From Sandaracinaceae bacterium (GTDB lineage: Bacteria > Myxococcota_A > Polyangia > Polyangiales > Sandaracinaceae): a stretch of 64,000 nt of DNA. Under the pieces are notes generated by a model. It was not told the DNA's origin. It did no database searches and saw nothing but the letters and a program-made list of their open reading frames with translations. The DNA lies in the NCBI GenBank assembly GCA_019637095.1, contig JAHBWG010000006.1:62001-126000 (forward strand), in the 5' to 3' direction. Within the stretch, counting starts at the first letter, position 1; each line of letters starts with the position of its first letter. A program made the position numbers and the translations under genes. Shown in pieces: positions 43,763 to 52,278 of this stretch.

Positions 43763-46700
43763 CGTCTTCCTCGGGGGGCACGCTCGCGGCTGCCGCCGCA
43801 CCTCCGACCAGGCGGAACGCATCCGGCCACCCGCCGCACGTCTCGATGGTACGATCGATCTTGCTCTGCTCCTCGATCGTTTCTCGGAGAGCGTTGAGCA
43901 CCAGCGCGAACTTCTGGGACTCGTCACTTGAGAGAGCGCGTCCACGCCGGGCGGAGAGCCACTTCTTGCAGACCTCGTAGCTGCCGATCTTGAATCCCCA
44001 GACAGCAGCGGAGACTCCTCCGAACCACTGCTTCGTGTTGATCCAGAGTTTTCCTTCCTTGGCGTCGAACTTCGGCATCCCAGGCGCGACGACTCCGTCC
44101 CCTTTTCCCTGGAGTCCGTCATCGGGCCCGAGCGATTTCGGCGATGTCTTCAGCAGGTGCAGTTCGACGAGGCGCTTCCCGTGCTCGCCAAGCGCCTTGA
44201 ACACCTCAGCCGACGAGGGGCGAGGCACGCGAGGGAACTCTCGGATGAGGAGATCGTTGTACCGCCGTCTGTAGGATGGACTGGAGAGTACGGCGTACCA
44301 GTACTCGAACATCGCCATGGGCGTGGCCGCCTTCCCCGCGATGTCGGTGTACGCAGCCACCACGTGGCGGTCGATGTTGGGCTGGTTGCGCTTCACGAGT
44401 CCGTCGGGATCACGGAGGAACAGCGGGAACACGAACGCGTTTGCCGAGGTCTTCGACGAAAGGCTGATGACTTCTGTGATCCGGTCGGACAAAAAGACGT
44501 GGTTGAAGTCGTCTCCCTTGGTCATTCGCGTCGTGAGGAGGGCGACGTTTCCCGGCTCCAGGAGATGGGCGTTCACGCGCTCTCGGCGATGAACAAGGAC
44601 GCTCGGGTCATAGACCGTCCATCGCTCATCGAAGGGACGGTACAGGCACGACACCAACTGCATTCGCCATCCGCCGGTAGCCAGGACCTTCTTGGCGTTG
44701 GCGTACTGCCACTGCGACTGCGTGCAGAGCTTGAACTGGTCGCGCGCGTCCGCCTCGGATTTCGTGGCGAGCAGCGTGGTTACATGGTCAGAGATTTCTT
44801 CTCGGGTGAATGCGATCGCGAAGTCGTCGTGCGTGGTCAGGAAGCCAGGCGCAGGTCTTCCATTGGGGGAGAACACTGCGTCGATGGCATCAAACTGCGC
44901 GAACTCGACACTCGCATCCGTGCCCGTACGAGTAGCGAGAAAGAGGAAACGGTCATCGTGCTGGACGTCGGTGAGCCAGACGATGGGCGCAACGCCCTCG
45001 AAGGCTGCGCGAAGCCGCTGCAGCTTCGGTCCGCGCGCACCCCACAAGTCAGCGGTTCGGAAGATGGCCAACCCATCGGCAGCAGCGTCCGGCGTGCGCC
45101 GCGCGCACAAGATCGCAACGCCTTGCATGATGTTGAAAACGTTGTCGTCAGCCCCGCCATCGGGGGGGGCTTCGCGGCGGGCGAGATTCCCGTGGAGGTT
45201 CAGAATGTCCACGTTCGAAAATGTGGTCAGGAGGTGATGCCTCAGGCCCGGGAACGTGTCGCCATCCAAGTAGCTGTGGTCGGTGATGAACCCAAGCACT
45301 CCGAACCCAGTCGCAGCAAGTCTGCGTTCTGCGTACGCGATGAACTTCACGTAGTCGTTCTGGAGCCACTTTCCTTGAGCGAGGCGCAGCGCCTTGCCGC
45401 CGATACTCCGGTACGGCTCGACAAGGCCTCGAGCCCATTCGCCGTTGTTCTGCGAGTGACCGGCGTAAGGCGGGTTGCCCACCACGACAGTGACGCGGAT
45501 GGATTTCTTGGCACGCTCTGCCTCCTTTGCCTCCTCCGCGACGTGTTCTCCGATGAATGAGAGCTGAGCTGCCGTGTGCGGCTCGAGGGAGTTGGTGAGG
45601 AACACACGTAGGCGATCGTTCTTCGTGAACGTGAAGCCGGTCTCCTGCAACGCGAGTCCGAGGCGCAGGTGGCTCACGATGTACGGAGCCATCATCAGCT
45701 CGAAGCCGTTGATGCGCGGCAAGAGGTCCTTGCGGACGTAGCTGACCCACGCCTTGCGCGCGGCCTCCTCGTCGAGCCCCTGCTTCTTGAACTCGGCCTG
45801 CATCGTCTCGTGGATGACCTCGATGACGCGCAGGAGGAAGGTGCCCGTTCCGAGCGCCGGGTCGAGCACCTGGACGAAGGGCGCCTTCGGGTCGACGCCC
45901 TCGGGCACCGACAGCTTCTTCGCCTTGGCGAAGGCGGCCCACGCCGTCGTGTCGGCGAGACCGAGCGGGAGACCGAAGTCATTCTGGAGCGAGGCGTGCG
46001 CGGTCCGCACGATGTACGAGACCACCTCGTCGGGCGTGTAGTAGACGCCCTGGTCCTTGCGCACCTGCGGGTCGTAGGCGTCGAGGAAATCCTCGTAGAA
46101 GTGGATCGACGGGTCGCGCTTCTCGTCCTGGAATACCTCTTTGACCGAGGTGCGCGCGAGCAAGCTGGTGATGTCGTCGAGAAGCCAGGTCAGGTTCTTG
46201 TCGAAGTTGGAGTTGTTGACCAGCTTGTCGAACAGGTCCTTCAAGAACGCGCTCGTCTCGGGGAGCAGGTCCTTCAAGTTCTTGCGCGTGAAGAGCGGCT
46301 TGTTCTCGTCGTCGCTCGAGATCCAGCGCGCGGCCAACATGCCGTAGGTGATCGTCTGCGCGTAGGCGTCGGCGAACTTCTCGACGGTGAGCGTGGCGAG
46401 CGCCGCGTTGAAGGTGTCGAACAGCTTCTTGAGCGGGCCCTTGTCGTTGCCCGCCGCGATCTCCTTCTCCAGCTCCTCGACGGCCAGCGCCTTCAGATGC
46501 TGGGCGCGCCAGGCCAGCTCGGTGGCGAGCTGCTTCGGCTTCTCGATGGCGCTCTTGCTGACGACGAAGAAGCGCGACAGGAGCTGGACGACGCCGCCCT
46601 CGCCGTCGAACTGAGTCCGCTTCGGGCCTCGCGTGAGGCGACCACGGAGCGGCGTGCTGCCCTGCCAGAGCTCCAGCTCCGGCTCGGCGCTATCGGGGTA

Positions 46701-47777
46701 GATGACGAGGACGTTGTGGAAGTGGTTGTTGTTCGCGAGCGCTGCGCGCAGCGGCGCGACCTTCGCCTTGGTCGAGGCGACGTACACGATGAAGCCGAGG
46801 AGCCGCTCGTTGCGGTCGTAGATGCGAACGCCCTGGAGCGGGTTCTTGAAGCCTGGCTTCTGCGATTCGACGGGATCGGCGCCGATGCCGTGGTTCACGG
46901 GCAGCTCGATCATGTCGAGGCGCCGGTTCTGGTTCGCGCTCTTGCGGTGGATGCCGAACGAGCCCGCGATCTCGTCGAGCACGTCGCGGAGCTTCTTGCG
47001 CAACTCCTCTTCGGCGATCCCGAGCAGGCTCCCCTGCGTGCAGACCGCGAGGAGGTCCTTGATCTTCTTGCGCTCGGCGCCCGTGATGAAGGCGTCCTGC
47101 CACTTGGCGCCGCTCGCGAGCTTCTCGAAGTGACGGCTGAAGAGCTGATCGAGATGCTCCTCGGCCAAGGGTCGATCCCAGTCGCGCACCTCTTCGCGAA
47201 GCGTGAACACCTCGAGGGCGCCGGTGGTGGTGCTCTTGGTTCCGAAGCAGACGATCTGGCGGCCTGCAGAGGAGGCGCGGTCGTCGACGATGGAGACGAC
47301 GCAGAGGGTCTCGGTCTGAGCGCCCTGCCGGGCGGACGCCGTCCGCTTCTTCTCGAAGCCCTCGAGGACGTCCTGAACGATGCGGTGGAGCGCGTCTTCG
47401 AGCTGATCCGTCTGCCGGAAGAACGGGTCGGCCAGCAGCTCGCGCCCCTTCTTGTCGAGCTCGAAGAGCACGATGTGGAACGGGCGCTCGTTGGTCTTCG
47501 GCCAGTAGATGCCGGCGTTCGGCAGGAACTTGCTGGTCCTCTGGTCGCCGAGGACGATCTCGTCACGGGGCTGCGCCTCACCGTGCGCGAAGACCTCCTC
47601 GAGGAGGAGCTGAGCGAAGCGCGTATCGGCGGGCGGCGGAACCGAGGGCGTGGTGGTGTCGTCGTTGCCGAAGACATCGTCTGCGCTGAACGAAGCAGCC
47701 GAAGTCGACTTCGACGCCTTCTTCGGCTTGGGCGCGACACCATCGAGAATGCGGCTAACGAACTCTTCCTTCTTCAT
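43755..47777 (-). CDS. type-ISP-like N6-adenine DNA methyltransferase
   Basis: 1340-aa gamma-type N6 methylase. A roughly 570-residue N-terminal region of unknown fold precedes QGVYYTPDEVVSYIVR, motif I VLDPALGTGTFLLR (about 633-648) and catalytic NPPY (VVVGNPPYAGHS, about 768). The C-terminal third resembles the target-recognition domain of type ISP enzymes such as LlaGI (RHVVAAYTDIAGKAATPMAM, YWYAVLSSPSYRRRYNDLL). Type ISP proteins usually also contain a nuclease and a helicase; neither is visible here, and the helicase is a separate upstream gene. DISARM DrmMI is the other comparison. It probably protects host DNA. It is much lower in GC and richer in lysine than the host genes. Confidence 0.9.
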   Translation of the reverse strand: MKKEEFVSRILDGVAPKPKKASKSTSAASFSADDVFGNDDTTTPSVPPPADTRFAQLLLEEVFAHGEAQPRDEIVLGDQRTSKFLPNAGIYWPKTNERPFHIVLFELDKKGRELLADPFFRQTDQLEDALHRIVQDVLEGFEKKRTASARQGAQTETLCVVSIVDDRASSAGRQIVCFGTKSTTTGALEVFTLREEVRDWDRPLAEEHLDQLFSRHFEKLASGAKWQDAFITGAERKKIKDLLAVCTQGSLLGIAEEELRKKLRDVLDEIAGSFGIHRKSANQNRRLDMIELPVNHGIGADPVESQKPGFKNPLQGVRIYDRNERLLGFIVYVASTKAKVAPLRAALANNNHFHNVLVIYPDSAEPELELWQGSTPLRGRLTRGPKRTQFDGEGGVVQLLSRFFVVSKSAIEKPKQLATELAWRAQHLKALAVEELEKEIAAGNDKGPLKKLFDTFNAALATLTVEKFADAYAQTITYGMLAARWISSDDENKPLFTRKNLKDLLPETSAFLKDLFDKLVNNSNFDKNLTWLLDDITSLLARTSVKEVFQDEKRDPSIHFYEDFLDAYDPQVRKDQGVYYTPDEVVSYIVRTAHASLQNDFGLPLGLADTTAWAAFAKAKKLSVPEGVDPKAPFVQVLDPALGTGTFLLRVIEVIHETMQAEFKKQGLDEEAARKAWVSYVRKDLLPRINGFELMMAPYIVSHLRLGLALQETGFTFTKNDRLRVFLTNSLEPHTAAQLSFIGEHVAEEAKEAERAKKSIRVTVVVGNPPYAGHSQNNGEWARGLVEPYRSIGGKALRLAQGKWLQNDYVKFIAYAERRLAATGFGVLGFITDHSYLDGDTFPGLRHHLLTTFSNVDILNLHGNLARREAPPDGGADDNVFNIMQGVAILCARRTPDAAADGLAIFRTADLWGARGPKLQRLRAAFEGVAPIVWLTDVQHDDRFLFLATRTGTDASVEFAQFDAIDAVFSPNGRPAPGFLTTHDDFAIAFTREEISDHVTTLLATKSEADARDQFKLCTQSQWQYANAKKVLATGGWRMQLVSCLYRPFDERWTVYDPSVLVHRRERVNAHLLEPGNVALLTTRMTKGDDFNHVFLSDRITEVISLSSKTSANAFVFPLFLRDPDGLVKRNQPNIDRHVVAAYTDIAGKAATPMAMFEYWYAVLSSPSYRRRYNDLLIREFPRVPRPSSAEVFKALGEHGKRLVELHLLKTSPKSLGPDDGLQGKGDGVVAPGMPKFDAKEGKLWINTKQWFGGVSAAVWGFKIGSYEVCKKWLSARRGRALSSDESQKFALVLNALRETIEEQSKIDRTIETCGGWPDAFRLVGGAAAAASVPPEEDDE

Positions 47778-50700
47778 GCTTCCTCACTCGGTCTCACGGG
47801 CGCAGCCTCGTCGAGAACACGAAGCTGAAGGAGTCGAAATCCACTGACGGCGATGGCGCGCCGATCGGGCTCCGCGCCAAGGAAGCCCGCCGAGATGGCC
47901 GACGCACCTTGAAGGAGGGGGCGGCGCATGTCGCCGAGCTCTTCCAGGGCGGTGTCTTCGTCGACGAGGCGCCGCGAGGCCGCGAGGAGGTCCTCGGCGG
48001 CGATGGGGCGCGAGGCGTCCTCGGAGAACGGAAGGCCGGTGCGCGTCGCCGCCGGGAAGGTCTTGCTGTCGAGTGCGAGCCAGAAGTTGAGCAGCGAGTC
48101 CGCGGGCTTCGCCGTCGTCCACAGCCAGTGCGGAACACCGTCAACGAGGCGCGGTTGGAGCTGCCGCGTGTAGACGGTGGTCTCGCCGCCCTTACGGCCA
48201 AGCTGCGCCCACGCGAGGATGCGGTCGTCTTGGCGCCCGCCGACCTCGCGGAGCCAGCCGTTCCACGCGGCGAGCCACTCGGCGTCGATGCCGCGCTCGC
48301 TCATGAGGCGGCGAAGGCGTTGTTGGTAGCCCGCGATCTGCTCGATGGCGCGATCGCCCTGCCACGCGTTGAGCGCGGAGATGCCCTGGTAGCGGTACTC
48401 GGCCATCCAGTCGGCCTCGGCGCCGGTGCCTTGCTCGAGCCCGAGCGTGAAGTCGATGGCGAGCGTCTTGAGGGCGATGCGCTCGCGGAGCTGGAGCTCG
48501 GCCTCGAGCTCGTCGGGGAGCAAGAGGTTGACGGTCACGGGCGCGGCGCCCGGGTGGGCGTGCCACCAGTAGCGCGGCGGATCGACGCCGAGCTCGCGCG
48601 CGAGCGCCTCGATGTCGGGGAAGCGCGTCGCCTCCTCGATCGCCGGGCTCAACCGGCGATCGATGCGGCCCGCGCGCTGGATCATGCGCACCGGGTTCCA
48701 GTGGACGTCGTAGTTGAGGAGCAGCGCGACGTCCTGGAGGTTCACGCCCTCGGCCAGCACGTCGGTGGCGAAGAGGACGTCGATGGGCCGGCGCATGGCC
48801 TCGGCCCAGCCGCGCTCCCAGTCCGCGCGGAGCGTGCCCGCGGCGTCGGCCACCGCGGGCGGCCGCGCCGGGCCGAGCCGGTAGAACGGCGCGAACGCGT
48901 GGATCACCGCGTCACGCTCCTCGGTCGCGCCGCTCACGACGGCGACGCGCCCGATGAGGTCGAGCACCTCGTGCTTCGACACGAGGTGGCCGGCGCCCGC
49001 GGACAGCTCGCGCAGCACCGTCTTCCATTCGCTCCGCTCCAGCGCGGGCGCGGCGCGCAGCACGGAGTCGAGGTAGGCGAGCGTGTCGGTGAACTGCGAG
49101 AAGACGATCGCCTTCTGTCCGGCGGCGCGCGCCGCGAGCAGGCGCGCGACGAGGCGGCGGAGCTTCCCGTCGGTGACGATGCGCATCGCCCACGGGGCCG
49201 ACTTCGGCCAGTCCACACCCTGGCCGCCGTGGATGAAGCGCCGAGGCCAGTCCTCGGGCGCGAAGCGGCCGAACACGATGCCTGCGAGGCCCGGCGCGGT
49301 GCGGAGCAGGGTCGCCAGGTCTCGCGTGAGCGCCTCGCGCAAGCCCCAGAGCCGATCGAGCTGTTCGCGGCGCGTCATCGCGGCCTCGTCCTCGGGATCG
49401 AAGAGGCCGAGCTGGGGGGGCAGCGGGTCGTCCGTGTCGGCGGCGGGTCGCGCGCTGAGGTGCGCGTGGCTCCAGCGCGCGAGGAGCGCGCCGCCCCGCG
49501 CCATGGTCTGAGCGCCGGTGAGCAGGAGGTCGAGGCGCGCGCGCTCGATCTCCGGGACGTCGGCGACGAGCGCGGCGAGCTCCGCGTCGAGCGCCGCCGC
49601 GCGCTCGCGGTCCTGGACGGCACCGCACAGCTCGAGGAGCTGCTGGAGCCGGTGGGCGTGGAGCGCGAGCAGCCGCAAGAGCGTGATGAGGAACGCGACG
49701 GGCGAGGACTCGAGCCGCTTGAGCACGAGCACGCGCTGCAGCCCGACGACCGAGGAGACCTCGCCGGCCTCGCGGACGCCGTCGCGCACGTCGGACCACG
49801 TGTAGACGGCGAGGGAGAGCGGCGCGAGGTCGGCCGGCGCGTCCTGAGGCGCGCTCTCGAAGAGCGGGAGGAAGCGCGCGAGCACGTCGCGCGTGTCGTC
49901 GTAGACGTCCTCGTAGACGAGCTTCTCGGGAGGCCCCGCGTCCGGGCGGAAGAGGAGCGGCGCAGTGGAACCCTGCTCGCGCTCGATCTGCCTGCAGAGC
50001 GCGCGCGAGCGCTGGACGACGACGCGGTCGAGCAGCTCGCCCGCGATGCGGGCCGGCGTGGCGGGGGGCGCCTGGCCGCGCTGGATCGCGTCGCGCACCG
50101 CGTCCCGCTGCGCGGCGAGGCGCTTCTCCTGCTCCTTGAGGTAGTCGCCGACGCGCGGCACCTGCACGCCAAACTGGAGGTCGTCCCGGAACTCGGGCGC
50201 GTAGGCGAAGCGCGCGTCGGCGCTGCCGTGGACGAGGAGCGCGGCGACGTCCGCGCCCCGCTGCTTGCTCTTGCCAGCCTTCGCGATGCGGTCTTCCACG
50301 ACCCGGACGGCGCGCGCGCGGTACCGGTCGGGCGTGAGCTCGTCGTCGAGCCAGAGCGCCTTGCCGAACATCAACGCGGCCTGCTGGCGGAGGTCCTCGA
50401 GGCTGTTGTTGATCGGCGTGGCCGTGAGCAAGAGCACCTTGCGGCGCGCGTCCCGGCGAGGCTGGAGGCGCAAGAGGTCGCGCAGGACCGTCGTGCGCCG
50501 CGCGCCGACCGAGCGGAAGTTGTGCGCCTCGTCGACGACGACGAGGTCCGAGAGGAGCAGGTGCTCCATGTCGCTGGCGCCGCCACCCTGCGCCGCGAGG
50601 ACGTCGCTGGCCGGCACGACCCGCGAGAGCTTCGTGTGCGAGACGACGCGGATCGACGCGAGCGAGACCCCGTGCGCGGCGAGCGGCGGCAGCGCTTCGC

Positions 50701-52108
50701 GCGCCCACGTGCTGACGACCGAGCCCGGCGCGAGGATGGTCACGCGGAACGGATCTTCGGGCGCGGTTCGGCCGCGCGCGTCGAGCCGCTCGCGCCAGGC
50801 GTTCGCGTAGTGCACGACGACGGCGGTGGCGACGTACGTCTTGCCGAGACCCACGCCGTCGCAGAGCATCGCGCCGCCGTACTCCTCGAGCTGCGCGACG
50901 AGCCGCTGCGCGGCCTGGCGCTGGTACGCGGCGACGGGATACGCCTCCGTTGCGGGGTGCAGGGTGCGCGTCTCGCCGACCATCCGCGCGATGTGTCCGT
51001 AGAGGACGAGCCAGCCCTTCTCGAGCGGCGTACACTCCGCGAGCGACGTCACGCGACGCGCATGCGGACGTGGGCAGACGCGCGCGCACCACGCCTGCGC
51101 CTCGCGGTCCCAGCGCCGCGATGGCGCGGTCGCGGAGGCCAGGGTGTCCCAGTGCGCGTGAGGGTCGCCGGGCCGCACGTGCCCGAGCTCGAGGTGCGCG
51201 AGGAGGTGCGCGAGGAGCTCGGCGAGGCGAGCGCCGAGCGCGAAGTCGACGGCGACGATAACGCGATCCCCAACCGGCACGAGCTGCGCGACCGCGTCGG
51301 CGTGGGGCGGGGTGCGGAAGTCGGCCTCGAGGACCGCCGAGCGAGGCGCGAGCTCCCACGGGAACGGGATGCGGAACACCACGTTCAGGTGCGCGTGGAG
51401 CGGCGCGAGCGGTGGGTCGGCCTGCTCGAGGAGGCTCGCGAGCGCCGCCCACCACGCGGCGTCCACGGCGCGCTCTTCGGGCGCGTCGGGACCGGCGTAC
51501 CAAGCGAGCGGCGCTTCCTCTCGGGTGCCGCGCACCGGCGCGAGGGCGCGCGGTGGATCGGCGGGCGCCGCGCGCCACCAGCGGGCGCCGTCGAAGCTCG
51601 CCCCGACGAAGCCCTCGTGCGCGGCCGCGAACGCCACGAGCGCGTGAAGGCCCTCCCGAGAGAGCGCGCCGTCGGCGACGGGAAGCGCGAGCGTCGGCGG
51701 CCTCGTGAGGAAGTCGGCGTCGCACTCGAGCCAAGCGGTCGCGGTCGATGGCGCGCTCGTGACCGGCGCATCGAGCACGACGGCGCCTGCCCGCGTCGCG
51801 CGTAGCTCGATGCGCGCGGCCGCGGCGCCGAGCGGCACGACGAGCTCGACGGAGTCGACGTCGCGTGTGCGCATGCGACGCCCGAGCTCGCCGGCCGACA
51901 GGTCCTCGCGCGCTCCACCGTCGTCCGTCGTCGCGCGCACGCTCGTCGCCCGGGCGAGGAAGAGCACCGCGAGCCCGGCACAGAGCCCAGCCGCGGCGTC
52001 CTCGGAGCCCATGTCGATCTGCACCGAGCGCCGCTCCGAGCTCTTCTGGCCGTGAGCCTCGAACGATGCGGTCGCGGCGCGCGGTGCGCTGTCGGAACGA
52101 GCGATCAT
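47774..52108 (-). CDS. SNF2-family helicase, first gene of defence operon
   Basis: 1444-aa SNF2/HepA-class SF2 translocase. Residues 1-390 are a variable N-terminal region. The ATPase core has Walker A CDGVGLGKTYVA (about 415), DEAH box VVVDEAHNFRS (about 519), LLTATPINNSLEDL, then the second lobe VFSQFTDTLAYL (about 998), FATDVLAEGVNLQ and MIQRAGRIDR. A roughly 250-residue C-terminal domain follows. DISARM DrmD and Dpd helicases have the same class of core. ATG 52108 is preferred over ATG 52258 because the extra residues are low-complexity. It ends in an ATGA overlap with the methylase gene. It probably moves on DNA to couple recognition with methylation or cleavage (inference). Confidence 0.88.
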   Translation of the reverse strand: MIARSDSAPRAATASFEAHGQKSSERRSVQIDMGSEDAAAGLCAGLAVLFLARATSVRATTDDGGAREDLSAGELGRRMRTRDVDSVELVVPLGAAAARIELRATRAGAVVLDAPVTSAPSTATAWLECDADFLTRPPTLALPVADGALSREGLHALVAFAAAHEGFVGASFDGARWWRAAPADPPRALAPVRGTREEAPLAWYAGPDAPEERAVDAAWWAALASLLEQADPPLAPLHAHLNVVFRIPFPWELAPRSAVLEADFRTPPHADAVAQLVPVGDRVIVAVDFALGARLAELLAHLLAHLELGHVRPGDPHAHWDTLASATAPSRRWDREAQAWCARVCPRPHARRVTSLAECTPLEKGWLVLYGHIARMVGETRTLHPATEAYPVAAYQRQAAQRLVAQLEEYGGAMLCDGVGLGKTYVATAVVVHYANAWRERLDARGRTAPEDPFRVTILAPGSVVSTWAREALPPLAAHGVSLASIRVVSHTKLSRVVPASDVLAAQGGGASDMEHLLLSDLVVVDEAHNFRSVGARRTTVLRDLLRLQPRRDARRKVLLLTATPINNSLEDLRQQAALMFGKALWLDDELTPDRYRARAVRVVEDRIAKAGKSKQRGADVAALLVHGSADARFAYAPEFRDDLQFGVQVPRVGDYLKEQEKRLAAQRDAVRDAIQRGQAPPATPARIAGELLDRVVVQRSRALCRQIEREQGSTAPLLFRPDAGPPEKLVYEDVYDDTRDVLARFLPLFESAPQDAPADLAPLSLAVYTWSDVRDGVREAGEVSSVVGLQRVLVLKRLESSPVAFLITLLRLLALHAHRLQQLLELCGAVQDRERAAALDAELAALVADVPEIERARLDLLLTGAQTMARGGALLARWSHAHLSARPAADTDDPLPPQLGLFDPEDEAAMTRREQLDRLWGLREALTRDLATLLRTAPGLAGIVFGRFAPEDWPRRFIHGGQGVDWPKSAPWAMRIVTDGKLRRLVARLLAARAAGQKAIVFSQFTDTLAYLDSVLRAAPALERSEWKTVLRELSAGAGHLVSKHEVLDLIGRVAVVSGATEERDAVIHAFAPFYRLGPARPPAVADAAGTLRADWERGWAEAMRRPIDVLFATDVLAEGVNLQDVALLLNYDVHWNPVRMIQRAGRIDRRLSPAIEEATRFPDIEALARELGVDPPRYWWHAHPGAAPVTVNLLLPDELEAELQLRERIALKTLAIDFTLGLEQGTGAEADWMAEYRYQGISALNAWQGDRAIEQIAGYQQRLRRLMSERGIDAEWLAAWNGWLREVGGRQDDRILAWAQLGRKGGETTVYTRQLQPRLVDGVPHWLWTTAKPADSLLNFWLALDSKTFPAATRTGLPFSEDASRPIAAEDLLAASRRLVDEDTALEELGDMRRPLLQGASAISAGFLGAEPDRRAIAVSGFRLLQLRVLDEAAPVRPSEEA

Positions 52109-52278
52109 GGTGACGCAAGACTCCGGCGACGGAGCCACGACCTCAGACCCCGCTCCCCGAGACGACCGAGAGTACCGACTACGGTGGAGCCGTGGGATGG
52201 AAAGTGACTGACGCGAGCCGTCTGGTGGCTTCGCTCGGTTCGCGCCCTCGAACGCCATGACGCGCACGCCGCGCGGCG
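52109..52278. other. upstream region of the defence operon
   Basis: 170 bp between the kinase stop and the SNF2 gene. A TACTCT -10-like hexamer lies at 52169-52174 on the minus strand, about 60 bases before ATG 52108, with no matching -35. A perfect 14-bp palindrome ACGCCGCGCGGCGT (52266-52279) abuts the kinase stop codon and could be a terminator stem or an operator. No gene is seen. Confidence 0.4.

Noticed and set aside
43763-44122. Longer N terminus for McrB starting at 44122
   Set aside because: It would lie inside the methylase gene, and its extra 120 residues are Ser/Arg-rich without a domain; ATG 43762 fits the overlap pattern of the operon.
25806-52108. Direct label as DISARM, Druantia or BREX
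   Set aside because: No phospholipase D (DrmC), no PglZ, no BrxC or BrxL, no DruA-D or DruH was found, and McrBC, S24, RelE-UvrD and AlbA_2 parts are not in the canonical versions.
25806-52108. Prophage or integrative element
   Set aside because: No integrase, structural phage gene, transposase, tRNA or flanking direct repeat was seen.
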